From contig CAJNDS010002634.1 of NCBI GenBank assembly GCA_905221605.1, forward strand, positions 1,945,077 to 2,009,076: a stretch of DNA of 64,000 nt, in the 5' to 3' direction. Shown one piece after another: positions 55,281 to 64,000 of this stretch. The first letter of the stretch is position 1. Every line of letters starts with the position of its first letter. A program made the translations under genes and the position numbers. This DNA comes from Symbiodinium natans. Lineage: Eukaryota; Sar; Dinophyceae; Suessiales; Symbiodiniaceae. Under the pieces are notes generated by a model. It ran no database searches. It had not been told where the DNA came from and saw nothing but the letters and a program-made list of their open reading frames with translations.

Positions 55281-55884
55281 GTGCAGTCGACCCAAGGGAC
55301 CCCTTGCTGCAGTTTGTACCTCCTTCGGGACGAAATGAACCCTAAGAGGGTTTATGGTTCATATACCTTCATCAGATTATACAGTCGTATGTAGTAGAAG
55401 CCAAGAAGGTTGGAAACTCAATCGCCTCAATCCCTAAGAGTAAAGTATAGGGAATCCCAGCACTAGTTGTCCTCAAAAAGGTTTCCCACTTTTTGGGGTT
55501 TACTGTAAACTGGTTCGTAGTAGGGAATGAGGGAAGTAGGGACCCTATATCATCCCTGAAAGTGTTGTTTGAATAGGAGGATAGAAGGCACCTAATTCCA
55601 TTCCTTAGGTGCAGGTTAGGTTTTCTGGGTTTGTGGGTCTTAGGGCCTCCGCGGGGGTCTGCAGACTCTAGACCCCTCAATATCCTGGAGCCGCGCCACG
55701 CTAGACCCGAAACCCGAAACCAGAAACCCTAAACCCTAAACCCGAAACCCTAAACCCTAAACCCTAAACCCTAAACCCTAAACCCTAAGAGGGTTGTGGT
55801 AGTAAGGTTCATGTTTTCCACAAGGTTCAGGCCGGTGCAAGGCCGCCTGCTTACCGGGATCTTAAACCCCAAAGGACCCTGTAC

Positions 55885-55886
<2 letters not shown>

Positions 55887-55923
<37 letters not shown>

Positions 55924-55927
55924 ACCC
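55887..55927 (-). repeat. Homogeneous CCCTCAA variant tract
   Basis: Six to seven copies of AACCCTC, a telomeric variant, passing into CCCTAAA. Confidence 0.9.
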
Positions 55928-55935
55928 TAAACCCT

Positions 55936-56045
55936 ACCACAGCTTAGCAGTCTGAGAATTAGTTTTTTTACACGTACGTGTAAAAAAACTAATTCTCAGT
56001 AAACCCTAAACCCTAAACCCTAAACCCTACCACAGCTTAGCAGTC
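55936..56045. repeat. 48-bp perfect palindrome plus telomeric copies inside a duplication
   Basis: Palindrome 55952-55999 (CTGAGAATTAGTTTTTTTAC and its complement around ACGT) followed by four CCCTAAA copies. The pair is flanked by ACCACAGCTTAGCAGTC at 55936 and again at about 56029. Confidence 0.92.
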
Positions 56046-56139
56046 ACTATCCCTGAAGTCGTAGGAGCAAACCCCATCAAGACTTCAGGAAGAGTAGAGT
56101 CCCAGGCTACAAGCCTTGTAAACCTCGGGATCATTCAAA

Positions 56140-56246
56140 AAACCCTAAACCCTAAACCCTAAACCCTAAACCCTAAACCCTAAACCCTAAACCCTGAACC
56201 CTGAACCCTGAACCCTGAACCCTAAACCCTAAACCCTAAACCCTAA
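56140..56246 (-). repeat. Telomeric tract with CCCTGAA block
   Basis: CCCTAAA copies interrupted by four CCCTGAA copies in a row. Confidence 0.95.
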
Positions 56247-57491
56247 GTCCAAGGAAGTCGCGGAGTGAACAGGCTGGTTCCAAGGCAGGAAACCTTCAGA
56301 GTCCTTCGACTTCAGGCGTTCTGGGCTGAAGGCTTTTAGGGTTTAAGGGTTTAAACATGGATGCGGTTCACCTTCTTCGGTGTTTCGGGGTTTAGGGGTT
56401 CAAGGGTTTAGGGGTTCAATGGTTTGGGGTTTCGGGAGGGTTTCGGGCGCCATTCCTGAATTGAAGGGCGTCCAAGTACATGGGCTTCTGCACAACCACA
56501 GGGCAGAGAGCCCCGCTTTCCTTAGGGTTCCGGTGTTGTGTCTTGCGTTTCCTCCTAAGTGAAGAAGTGAATGGCCGAACCGACACTTAAGCACGTGCAA
56601 GGGCACTGACCTTCATCTTCCAAGGCTTCTACACTGAACCTCCACAGTCATGATGCCCTTGGCAATCTTTTCTCTGGGTTACCTTAGGTTAAACTCTCTT
56701 ACCGTGTGTTGCAGGTTATTCTTAGAAGTTCCCAAGTAGGCTGCGACAACGGATCGGGTTCCTGAAGTAAAGCCAGAACCGATCATCCCTCTGCTTTCCA
56801 TCTGTGACAACAGGACACCGGTGATTCGGATCATGGGTCGCGAGCTTGGTAGGGCTCCTCCTCAACAGGTTTAGGGCTTCTAAGGTTCACTTGTAGCGCT
56901 ATAGGGTTCAGTATATGGTTAAGGGGTTCGGGCATGGGGTTTGGTGAGGCACCGAAAGAACTGGCCGTGTGCTTACGAATGACGTCCATGCGCTTCGCCA
57001 TTGGCGGGACTTTCGGAATCCCTAAACCTTAAACCCTAAACCCTAAACCCTAAACCTTAAACCCTAAACCCTAAACCCTAAAACTCTAAACCAGTCTCCC
57101 GAAATCCCCAAAAAAACCCTAAACCGCATATATAACTGGTCCCCTGCGAAGGTTCAAGTGAAGGCCACCAGGCAGAGGGCCGCCATGCTGTTACCAAATA
57201 CATGTCAGAGGAAGCGTTGACGACCTTTCAAAACAACTGATCTTTACAATTAGGGTTTAGGGTTTAGGGTTTAGGGTTTAGGGTTCAGGGTTTAGGGTTT
57301 AGGGTGCGGTTGCTTAGGAGTGGCTGGTTGGAGGCATTGCGGTGAAGTAGTAAGATGAAGAGGGGCAAGGTGTTGGTCCAGAAGCCCGCAGCCCTGCCCC
57401 CGAAATGTACAACCCTTATCCCTAATCTCTAAACCTTAACCCCTAAACCCTAAACCCTAAACCCTAAACCCTAAACCCTTACCCCTAAACC

Positions 57492-57584
57492 TTGGGATGC
57501 TCCCCCTGAATAGGGACTGCAAGTGGGGGGTACGATCATCCCTACTATAAGGGCTGCTAGTTAGTATACTGGGGAACATCCTAA
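57492..57584. mobile_element. MITE family B, diverged copy
   Basis: Starts TTGGGATGCTCCCCCTGAAT and ends with a complement-like GGGGAACATCCTAA. Confidence 0.5.
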
Positions 57585-57589
57585 CCTAA

Positions 57590-57672
57590 ACCCTAAGCCC
57601 CAAAAGCCCCAAGAGCCCCAAGAGCCCTAAGAGCCCTAAGAGCCCTAAGAGCCCTAAGAGCCCTAAGAGCCC
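57590..57672. repeat. AGAGCCCTA tandem, telomere-like variant
   Basis: Eight or nine copies of AGCCCTAAG / AGCCCCAAG in a homogeneous block. Confidence 0.9.
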
Positions 57673-57763
57673 TACGAGCCCTAACCCCAAACCCCAAACC
57701 CTAAACCCTAAACCCTAAACCCTAAACCCTAAACCCTAAACCCTAATCTTTCCTACCGCCAAG

Positions 57764-57807
57764 GACCCCAAGCGCGTTCAAGTCAACGGCGAGCTCCAAC
57801 CTGGGAG
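57764..57807 (+). CDS. Exon-like island
   Basis: Acceptor CGCCAAG|G after CCCTAAA. Reads DPKRVQVNGELQPG. GC donor GGGAG|GCGCC in phase 2 fits 58613. Confidence 0.45.
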
Positions 57808-58612
57808 GCGCCTTGCCCCCCTAAACCCTAAACCCTAAACCCTAAACCCTTATCACGAGCTATAGGGGTTTGGGGTGTTGTAGAGCTGTTATTGTGGCAT
57901 GTAGGATTTGCTTGAGTGTGTAAGGTTGAGCTCTCGGCAGCATGCTCTGGTAGCGACTCTCTCTTTCACTTAAAAGCAGAGCCGGCGGCTGTAGTGGTAT
58001 ATGTAAGTCACTGCCAAGTGAATACCACGGCGCCGTGGGAAAGACTTGACACTGCGGATTCAACTAGTTCCCGCCACAGCCTGAAGACGCGGAAATGTTG
58101 ATGCCTCGCCTGGCCCGTCCGCGTCTATACCTACGAGAACCCACCTAAGCCCCAAGCCCTAAACCCTAACATAGATCCTAAACCCCGAACCCCAAACCGC
58201 TACCCTGGCCCCTCCAGGGCAAAGTGACGAGTTGAGCCCATTGAGCATTCAGAACTCGCATTTGTCCGGGCCCTGGCCTGCAGCTCTCCTCATATGGTTT
58301 TCAGGTTTTAAATCGAGACCCCTAAACCCTGAACCCTAAACCCTAAACCCTAAACCCTAAACCCTAAACCCATGGCTGGGTGTCGGGTTTCAAGGGTAAA
58401 GAGAAGAGGGTCAAAGGCAGATCTTTGCAGGCGAAACGGACATGTCTTGAAGGGAGGTCTGGGGCCACCTGCTTGTCGGGGTCATAGGCTTTCGGCTTAA
58501 ACAAAGCTTTTAGGGTTTAGGGTTTAGGGCTGAGTTTTTGGGGTTTAGGGCTTAGAGTTTAGGGTCCCCGGATGCATGTGGAGCTTCTCATCCTTTGGGC
58601 ACCCTGCTGCAG

Positions 58613-58680
58613 GAGTCTCAGCCCAAATGAGGGCGAGGAGAGCCTGGAGGACACCCGGAAGGCCAGAACAATGCTCAAGA
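58613..58680 (+). CDS. Exon-like island
   Basis: Acceptor GCTGCAG|G in phase 2. Reads SLSPNEGEESLEDTRKARTM then LK. Ends near AAGA|GCTTAGGG, a GC donor directly before TTTAGGG copies. Confidence 0.5.
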
Positions 58681-58883
58681 GCTTAGGGTTTAGGGTTCAG
58701 GGTTTAGGGTTTAGGGTTCAGGGTTCCGGGGTCAGGGTTTAGGGTTCAGGGTTTAGGGTTTAAAGGTTTAAAGGTTTTGGGTTTAGGGCGGTAGGCAGTC
58801 GAGCAGAATCTCTACTTTATCCTAGCATAAAGTCTATGCTCGGCAGCAAGCTGGACTCTGCCAGTTCATGTCTAGCTCCACTA

Positions 58884-59014
58884 CTTGGAGGCTCATGGTA
58901 CTTATTAGCCAAGTATAACTGTACTTATAACAATATGATTAGGGCACTTAAGGGGCTAATAAGTGGGTTATAAGTGCAGTGATAATTGGTTGAAACGTAC
59001 CATGAACCTCCAAG
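58884..59014. mobile_element. MITE family C, copy 2
   Basis: Termini CTTGGAGGCTCATGGTACTT and GTACCATGAACCTCCAAG, flanked by TA; the symmetry even extends to CACTA/TAGTG outside. Confidence 0.85.
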
Positions 59015-59366
59015 TAGTGATCTGGACTAGGAAGTACGTGCTTTTTCCGGTTTAGGTGGGGCTGTTTAGTATATTGATGTCCGGGTTTTGAATTGACCGT
59101 CTCTGCGTCTCTGTGTCTCTATGTCTCCCTGTCTCCGTGTGTTTGTGTTCGTGTGTCCATGTCTGACACTCTGTCTGCTGACCGTCGCCGAAGTGCCAAC
59201 TCAAGAACAAGCTTGAACAGCCCGAAGCCCCAAATCTACCCGCTCCCCTCTAAACCCAAAGCTCCAGCCCTTGTAGAAGACCTTGACAGCCCCATTGCCC
59301 GAAATCGAACCCGCCACCCCACCCTAGCCACCGCTTTTTGTGGACACTCATGGGCTCCCAGGGAAC

Positions 59367-59690
59367 ATGGATTGGGATCGGATGGAGGTAGATGCTGAGC
59401 CGTTTCAAGCCGCGCCCGAGCTGGAGCCCCCCCCCCCCCCTACTGAAACCTTCAAGGGCCTACCTAGCTCCAGCCCCTACAAAGCCAAGTTAGAATCCCC
59501 AAAGACTACAAGACCTAACACGGTCTTTGCCCTACATAAGTCTCTTCTGCTTCTTATGGAGGTTGACCTGTCCTCGTCCTCAGAAGAGGAGAAGCCTAAG
59601 CCACGGCCCCAGATCCGATATTTGCGGGGGCCCTCCGCTTCCTGTCAGAGTCGAAGGCCCTCGACCCAGCTAGATCCAAAGGTCATATGA
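59367..59690 (+). CDS. Possible single-exon frame, proline- and serine-rich
   Basis: ATG at 59367 opens a 107-codon frame: MDWDRMEVDAEPFQAAPELE, a proline run coded by a C-run, KLESPKTTRPNTVFALHKSL and an acidic SSSSEEEK segment, ending in TGA at about 59690. Low complexity and a C-run within it reduce confidence. No family. Confidence 0.3.
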   Translation: MDWDRMEVDAEPFQAAPELEPPPPPTETFKGLPSSSPYKAKLESPKTTRPNTVFALHKSLLLLMEVDLSSSSEEEKPKPRPQIRYLRGPSASCQSRRPSTQLDPKVI

Positions 59691-59937
59691 AATGTGTGCA
59701 TATGTGTAATAAGTAGATGTATATATTTAATGCACATGGGGCTGGATATTTATTTGTTTATGTGGCAATATACAAGACCACCCGCTTGATTCCGCGACAC
59801 CTTTGCAAACAACACTCACGTTTTCATTTCAACGTAGTCTATGTTTTTACAAGTACCTATGCTTCTAGTGTTGTTTGTAGCCCTACAAACCCTCAGCCAG
59901 CCCTAAGCCCGAAACCCTCAGCCCTGAGCCCTGAAAT

Positions 59938-60036
59938 CCTAAACCCTAAGCCCTAAGCCCTAAGCCCTAAGCCCTAAGCCCTAAGCCCTAAGCCCTAAGC
60001 CCTAAGCCCTAAGCCCTAAACCCTAAACCCTAAACC
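59938..60036 (-). repeat. Homogeneous CCCTAAG block passing into CCCTAAA
   Basis: About 11 copies of CCCTAAG followed by canonical CCCTAAA copies. One-base telomeric variant spread in tandem. Confidence 0.95.
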
Positions 60037-60080
60037 CTAACCCTAATCGCCCGCAAGCCCCTCAACGAAAGCCCCCTCAG

Positions 60081-60148
60081 GCCGCAAGTCCCCTCAGCAC
60101 CCGAAGCCCGACGCTTCCTTGAATCTGATAGTGATTCTTCGATTATAA
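60081..60148 (+). CDS. Exon-like island
   Basis: Acceptor CCCTCAG|G, donor ATTATAA|GTATAG. Reads PQVPSAPEARRFLESDSDSS. The open frame also extends left. Confidence 0.4.
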
Positions 60149-60153
60149 GTATA

Positions 60154-60157
60154 GGGT

Positions 60158-60195
<38 letters not shown>
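60154..60195 (+). repeat. Homogeneous GGGTTGA variant tract
   Basis: Six to seven copies of AGGGTTG, then canonical TTTAGGG copies. Confidence 0.9.
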
Positions 60196-60196
<1 letters not shown>

Positions 60197-60477
60197 GGTT
60201 TAGGGTTTAGGGTTTAGGGTTTAGGGTTTAGGGTTAGTAGATGGGTCCTTTTTTATGATTCTTAGTTGCGCACATCCAACAATCATGATGCGTCTCGGCT
60301 TTCCCGTTCTCTCCAAATCCCGGCTTTCGAAGTTTGCTGTGTGCAAACAGCCAAGTACGTGCGCCGCCAGGGTCAAGAAAAGTCACGACGACGTGGAGAA
60401 CCTCCCACTCTTCTTGCAGGAGGCGCGGGTGGGGGCGTAGCGGACTCCTGGGCGCTGGAAGCTTGACATTCCTCAAC

Positions 60478-60576
60478 TTGGGATGTTCCCCCTTGTACAA
60501 GCTGTCCTTCATAGGGATTCTACTAGGGGTGCTATAATCCCTGTTAAGGACTCTTAGCATAAGGGGGGCATCCCAA
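60478..60576. mobile_element. MITE family B, best copy
   Basis: 99 bp between TTGGGATGTTCCCCCTT and AAGGGGGGCATCCCAA. Best-preserved ends in the family. The target duplication is not clear. Confidence 0.75.
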
Positions 60577-60807
60577 TCCTAAACTGGAAGCCTTAAGAAC
60601 CCTAAACTCCCCAGCTAAAGCCTAATAAATCCTAAACCCTAAACCCTAAACCCTAAACCCTAAACCCTAAACCGTAAAAAACCCTAAACTCCGAAGCCCT
60701 TATTGTTTTGGAATTGTCAGGGCTCCTCTTCAGCCTGTACCGGGGAAGTTAGGGCTCCGGGAAGGTGCGTCGGTCGGCTATAGCTTTCAGTCTTGGGTTT
60801 GGGTTCA

Positions 60808-60903
60808 GAGGAGGGTTTGGGGTTTAGGGTTTAGGGTTTAGGGTTTAGGGTTTAGGGTTTAGGGTTTAGGGTTTAGGGTTTAGGGTTTAGGGTTTAGGGT
60901 TTA
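60808..60903 (+). repeat. Telomeric tract (TTTAGGG)n
   Basis: About 13 copies, nearly perfect. Confidence 0.95.
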
Positions 60904-61397
60904 TGGGGGCTTTGTCTTATTTGAGCTAGTGGAAGGAGTTGGGATAGTAGGGAACCTCGGCCGAAAGTTTTGAGCATGAGCAGCTTTTCTCTCCGGCCAT
61001 GAACTTCAGCATTGGGGAACTCCAGTTGGCTGGAGGTGCCGTACCTCTAGGGTTTAGGGTTTAGGGTTTAGGGTTGAAAATCGTTCCTCACCCCATGTTC
61101 GTGCTCAAAGCACTTTTGCCCACCCTTTTCGTAGGCTTTTGGTTGGGCCTTTGCTTCCGTTGGTTTTCTGACCATGCGTTCAGACTTCCTTGCACAGGGT
61201 TTTTTTTTTTTTTGGGGGGGGGGGGGGGGTTGAAGTGATCTGAAACCGCAACCCTTCGCTTTGAGGCTTGTATAAGCCTCATGCCCGAACCCTAAACCCG
61301 AAACCCTAAACCCTAAACCCCACCCCCCTAAACCCTAAACCCTATAATTACCCTATACCCTAAACCCAGTCTAAGCCTTCAAACGGGAGCGCCCCAG

Positions 61398-61477
61398 GAG
61401 AGGCGGAAGCTCATCCGTGAAGCTGAGACCATTGGGCACGCCCCAAATGTGATGAGTTGGCGCTTATACCCTATAGG
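61398..61477 (+). CDS. Gene D exon
   Basis: Acceptor CCCCAG|G, donor ATAGG|GTTTAGGG (the donor lies in the telomeric tract itself). Reads ERRKLIREAETIGHAPNVMS then WRLYPI. Exits in phase 2 and joins the next exon. Confidence 0.6.
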
Positions 61478-62415
61478 GTTTAGGGTTTAGGGTTTAGGGT
61501 TTAGGGTTTCGGGTTTCGGGTTTCGGGTTTGGGGTTTAGGGTTTAGGGTTTAGGGTTTGGAGGCACCGGGGAGCTGCAAGAACCTCGTGGAAGCAACATG
61601 CCAAAGCCAAGCCATACCTTAAGAACTCCAAGCCTACGCTTTTGTAGGCCGCCCAAGAATCCTAGAAGGGGTTTTCATATACTAAGAACCTACCAAAAAG
61701 GTAGGTTTGTTGGCTCTTAGGGTAGAGCCCGCAAGGCCTGTTCAATCTAGGCCCTAACCCTCAAAGGCTTTAGCCCTGCAGCCCTGAACTGTGCAACCCT
61801 AAACCTAAACCCAAATGCTTACGAAGCCCCAAACCCCCGCACCCCCCCCGACGCCCCAAGAGCACGAAATTGTGTCTTTTTGGGTCAGACGCTCCCTAAA
61901 CCCTAAACCCTAAGACCCTAGACCCAAACCCATGGTTCAGGGACTTCAGGCGTTCAGGGCTGAGGGTTGTCGGGGTCCAGACCTTGCCTGAACGCTTCAA
62001 CAAGCACGGGGCATTAACACCCTGAGTTCTAAGAGCTTTGCACCCGTGAAGCTCTGACTTCGCAACCCTCAACCCTGAATCACAAGACGTGCACCTCGAA
62101 AAGCTCGGAATCAGAAAGCCCTAAACCCTAAACCCTAAACCCTAAACCCTAAACCCTAAACCCTGAAACATCGAAGCTGGGAGCCCCCCCTAAACCCTAA
62201 ACCCTGCTTCTTCTGAGCGTTTGACTCTGCCACCCTCAACTCCAAATCTGGAGGAACCCTAAACGCCCCAAAGCCTGAACCTGTAGGCTCAGGACCTTAT
62301 AAAGATATATATATATATATACCCTAAACCCTAAACCCTAAACCCTAATTAAGCCTCAACCTTGGCTCAATCAGTTGGAAGCCCGGAACTCAAAGCCCTA
62401 GAGTCCCCCGTGCAG

Positions 62416-62465
62416 GTACAGGCGCTACCAGATCACGCGGGCCTTGCGCGACGGCATTCCGTCGA
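62416..62465 (+). CDS. Gene D exon
   Basis: Acceptor GTGCAG|G in phase 2. Reads YRRYQITRALRDGIPS, donor GTCGA|GTCCCG in phase 1. The frame also stays open further right into a G-run. Confidence 0.6.
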
Positions 62466-63019
62466 GTCCCGCAACTGCAGGGGCAGGGGGGAAACGAGGG
62501 TGGGTGGGGTGGGGGGGGGGGGGGGTGGCATCAGGGTTTAGGGAGGGTTTAGGGCTGTGCATGCCGGCAATTTTCAGGGGTCTTTGCGGAGTCATTCTAT
62601 GGCTTGGCAGGCGCTGCAAACAGCGCCACTTGGTTCCCTCTAACCTATAGTGGTGTAGCTTTTTGCCTTCGGGTCTTCTCCACCAGCCACTTGTGATGGC
62701 TTTGGCCTGGGCACTTCTTGCCAAAGCACCGAAGGGAACATGGAAGGAAAGGTTTTTCTTTCCTGGAATTGGGGACCCTGACCCGGGTTCTTCTTTGCCA
62801 GAGAACAAACATGGATGATTTGGGCTTCTAGGGCTCATAGGGCCTCTTGGGGCTCATAGTGCGTTTCAGCACCCGAGCCCAAATGGCCTTGTAACTTAGC
62901 AATAAAAACACGGTGAAATCATATGAATAACAATATTCTGAGAATGTTAGCGATGTTCAGAGTCTTAGTCATATGTCCCTAGTTTGGGGTCTAGGGAGAA
63001 CCCTCAGCCCATGCCAAAG

Positions 63020-63059
63020 GTTCGATGGACGTTCTCATCGACAACATGCTCTATGCCGG
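63020..63059 (+). CDS. Gene D exon
   Basis: Acceptor CCAAAG|G in phase 1, donor GCCGG|GTGGGA. Reads SMDVLIDNMLYA and joins in phase 2 to the next exon. Confidence 0.6.
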
Positions 63060-63306
63060 GTGGGAGCCTTAAACTCCAACCACCGACCTTGGCATGCGTT
63101 TTGTTGAGTGGATGGTGTCACCATATCAAGGTAAGGAAGTAGCGCCCGCCTGGCACCCGAAAGATCTTGAGGCCCAACATTGTTGCAACTGGTTCATTTT
63201 ACGCCTCACATCGCTAGCTCTACTGTGGCAAGCCGTTTTGTGTGCCCCTCCTAAACCCGAAGCCCTTCTAAGCCCTGAGGCATAAACCTTAAGCCCTGAT
63301 ACCAAG

Positions 63307-63384
63307 GTACGGGAAGCTGCCCAATTTCAAAGAGTCGGTGGGGGCCCTGGGCGTTTGCGCGCCACGACCCCCTGGGACTCTAGG
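63307..63384 (+). CDS. Gene D exon
   Basis: Acceptor ACCAAG|G. Reads YGKLPNFKESVGALGVCAPR. It may end at TTTGC|GCGCC (63358, GC donor, phase 0), which would fit the next island, or run to CTAGG|GTTTCG. Confidence 0.55.
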
Positions 63385-63635
63385 GTTTCGGTTGCAATAG
63401 TTTTGGCACGATGATGCTATTGATTGCACCATTAGGTTTGAGGGTTGGGTTTTGGGGCTGCGATTGGAGTGCTTTGGAGTTGTGCCGGCCCTTTTGAACT
63501 TTAGGGTTCATTTGTACAGGCAGAGAACGTTTATGGTTGCGGGCTTCTGGATCGGGGGTCGAAGATGTTTCTTGTTGTTGCCACTTGCTTGGAGTTCATG
63601 GTGGCCCACGCGCGTCCAGCCTGGAACGCGTCCAG

Positions 63636-63666
63636 GATGAGATCTTAGATTCGCCCCGACTGAAAG
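63636..63666 (+). CDS. Possible gene D exon
   Basis: Acceptor GTCCAG|G, donor GAAAG|GTTTCT. Phase 0 reads DEILDSPRLK. Confidence 0.35.
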
Positions 63667-63837
63667 GTTTCTGCTTCTGTGTTGTGTCGTATGTTGTGAA
63701 AGGGAAGGCTACGGAAGGGCCAGGGCTGCACACTAGAACCTGTGAGCCCTCGTGTGCTGGGGATTTGGGGTTTAGGATCGAGAGGTGCTGGTTGTAGGTT
63801 TTTGCGCGCAGGGCACAAGGCGTGGAGGTTGAGCATG

Positions 63838-63945
63838 CCCTAAACCCTAAACCCTAAACCCTAAACCCTAAACCCTAAACCCTAAACCCTAAACCCTAAA
63901 CCCTAAACCCTAAACCCTAAACCCTAAACCCTAAACCCTAAACCC
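63838..63945 (-). repeat. Telomeric tract (CCCTAAA)n
   Basis: About 15 copies near the right edge. Unique sequence follows to 64000, so this is interstitial, not a chromosome end. Confidence 0.95.
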
Positions 63946-64000
63946 TGCAGTAGAACCCTGGCATCCCACGAATGCGAAGGCTGTCGCAGCCCTTTCTGAT

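Noticed and set aside
57860-58101. Overlapping frames on both strands
   Set aside because: Neither has a motif, clear splice sites or better composition than the other.
63838-64000. Chromosome end at the right edge
   Set aside because: Unique sequence follows the CCCTAAA tract, and similar tracts occur throughout the window.
1-64000. Dinoflagellate spliced-leader relics as evidence of retrogenes
   Set aside because: I looked for the 22-nt leader core and its complement and did not find a convincing match; none is claimed.

Overview
The window looks like nuclear DNA of a dinoflagellate. The evidence is a Ty1/copia-type retrotransposon with one very long gag-pol frame, splice junctions that almost all read AG|G at the acceptor with GT, GC or GA donors, and plant/dinoflagellate-type telomeric heptamers (TTTAGGG / CCCTAAA) scattered through the whole sequence, not confined to an end. 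No rRNA, tRNA, CRISPR array or bacterial-style operon was recognised. Genus and species cannot be read from the sequence.

Layout. (1) 0.5-18.7 kb: a multi-exon plus-strand gene for a protein of tandem modules of about 62 residues (motifs FGDRFIQIGxFRLGD, [15 protein letters not shown]). Fifteen exons can be joined by hand. Their lengths sum to 1,599 nt (533 codons including a stop) with matching phases at every junction and no internal stop. Most introns carry telomeric repeats, with TTTAGGG just after the donor and/or CCCTAAA just before the acceptor. One intron (3813-12625) contains a complete LTR retrotransposon (4260-12444) with identical 154-bp LTRs and a 5-bp target duplication. Another intron is a 92-bp MITE sitting inside a codon block. 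(2) 18.7-38.2 kb: telomere-rich DNA with short exon-like islands. Two islands carry sulfotransferase-type motifs (HIPKTAGSS at 27.28 kb and VALRDPV at 31.57 kb), with a chain of phase-compatible exons to about 34.7 kb. Tandem satellites lie at 25.1-26.5 and 28.5-29.0 kb, with possible structured RNA at 24.76-24.91 kb. (3) 38.4-46.7 kb: a higher-order purine/pyrimidine-biased array (units about 2.3-2.4 kb) preceded by an inverted arm. One unit carries a 136-bp insertion with a 22-bp duplication. (4) 46.97-49.04 kb: a two-orientation AT minisatellite with a conserved GC core. (5) 49-64 kb: more islands between telomeric tracts, forming at least two phase-compatible exon chains (50.3-50.9, 52.6-53.6 and 61.4-63.4 kb).

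The main message is that telomeric heptamer tracts are the normal intron filler here. Two tracts (22.9 kb and 49.6 kb) are flanked by 27-30-bp duplications of local sequence, as expected when telomeric DNA is inserted at a staggered break. The 49.6-kb duplication contains AG|GA, so both splice sites of a GA-AG intron would be created at once. This suggests, but does not prove, a route of intron gain that would also explain the AG|G acceptors and the GC/GA donors.

Limits: all exon joins were made by eye from frame, phase and module homology. Exons outside the module gene have no repeat homology to confirm them and often have more than one open frame. How many genes occupy 19-64 kb is unknown.
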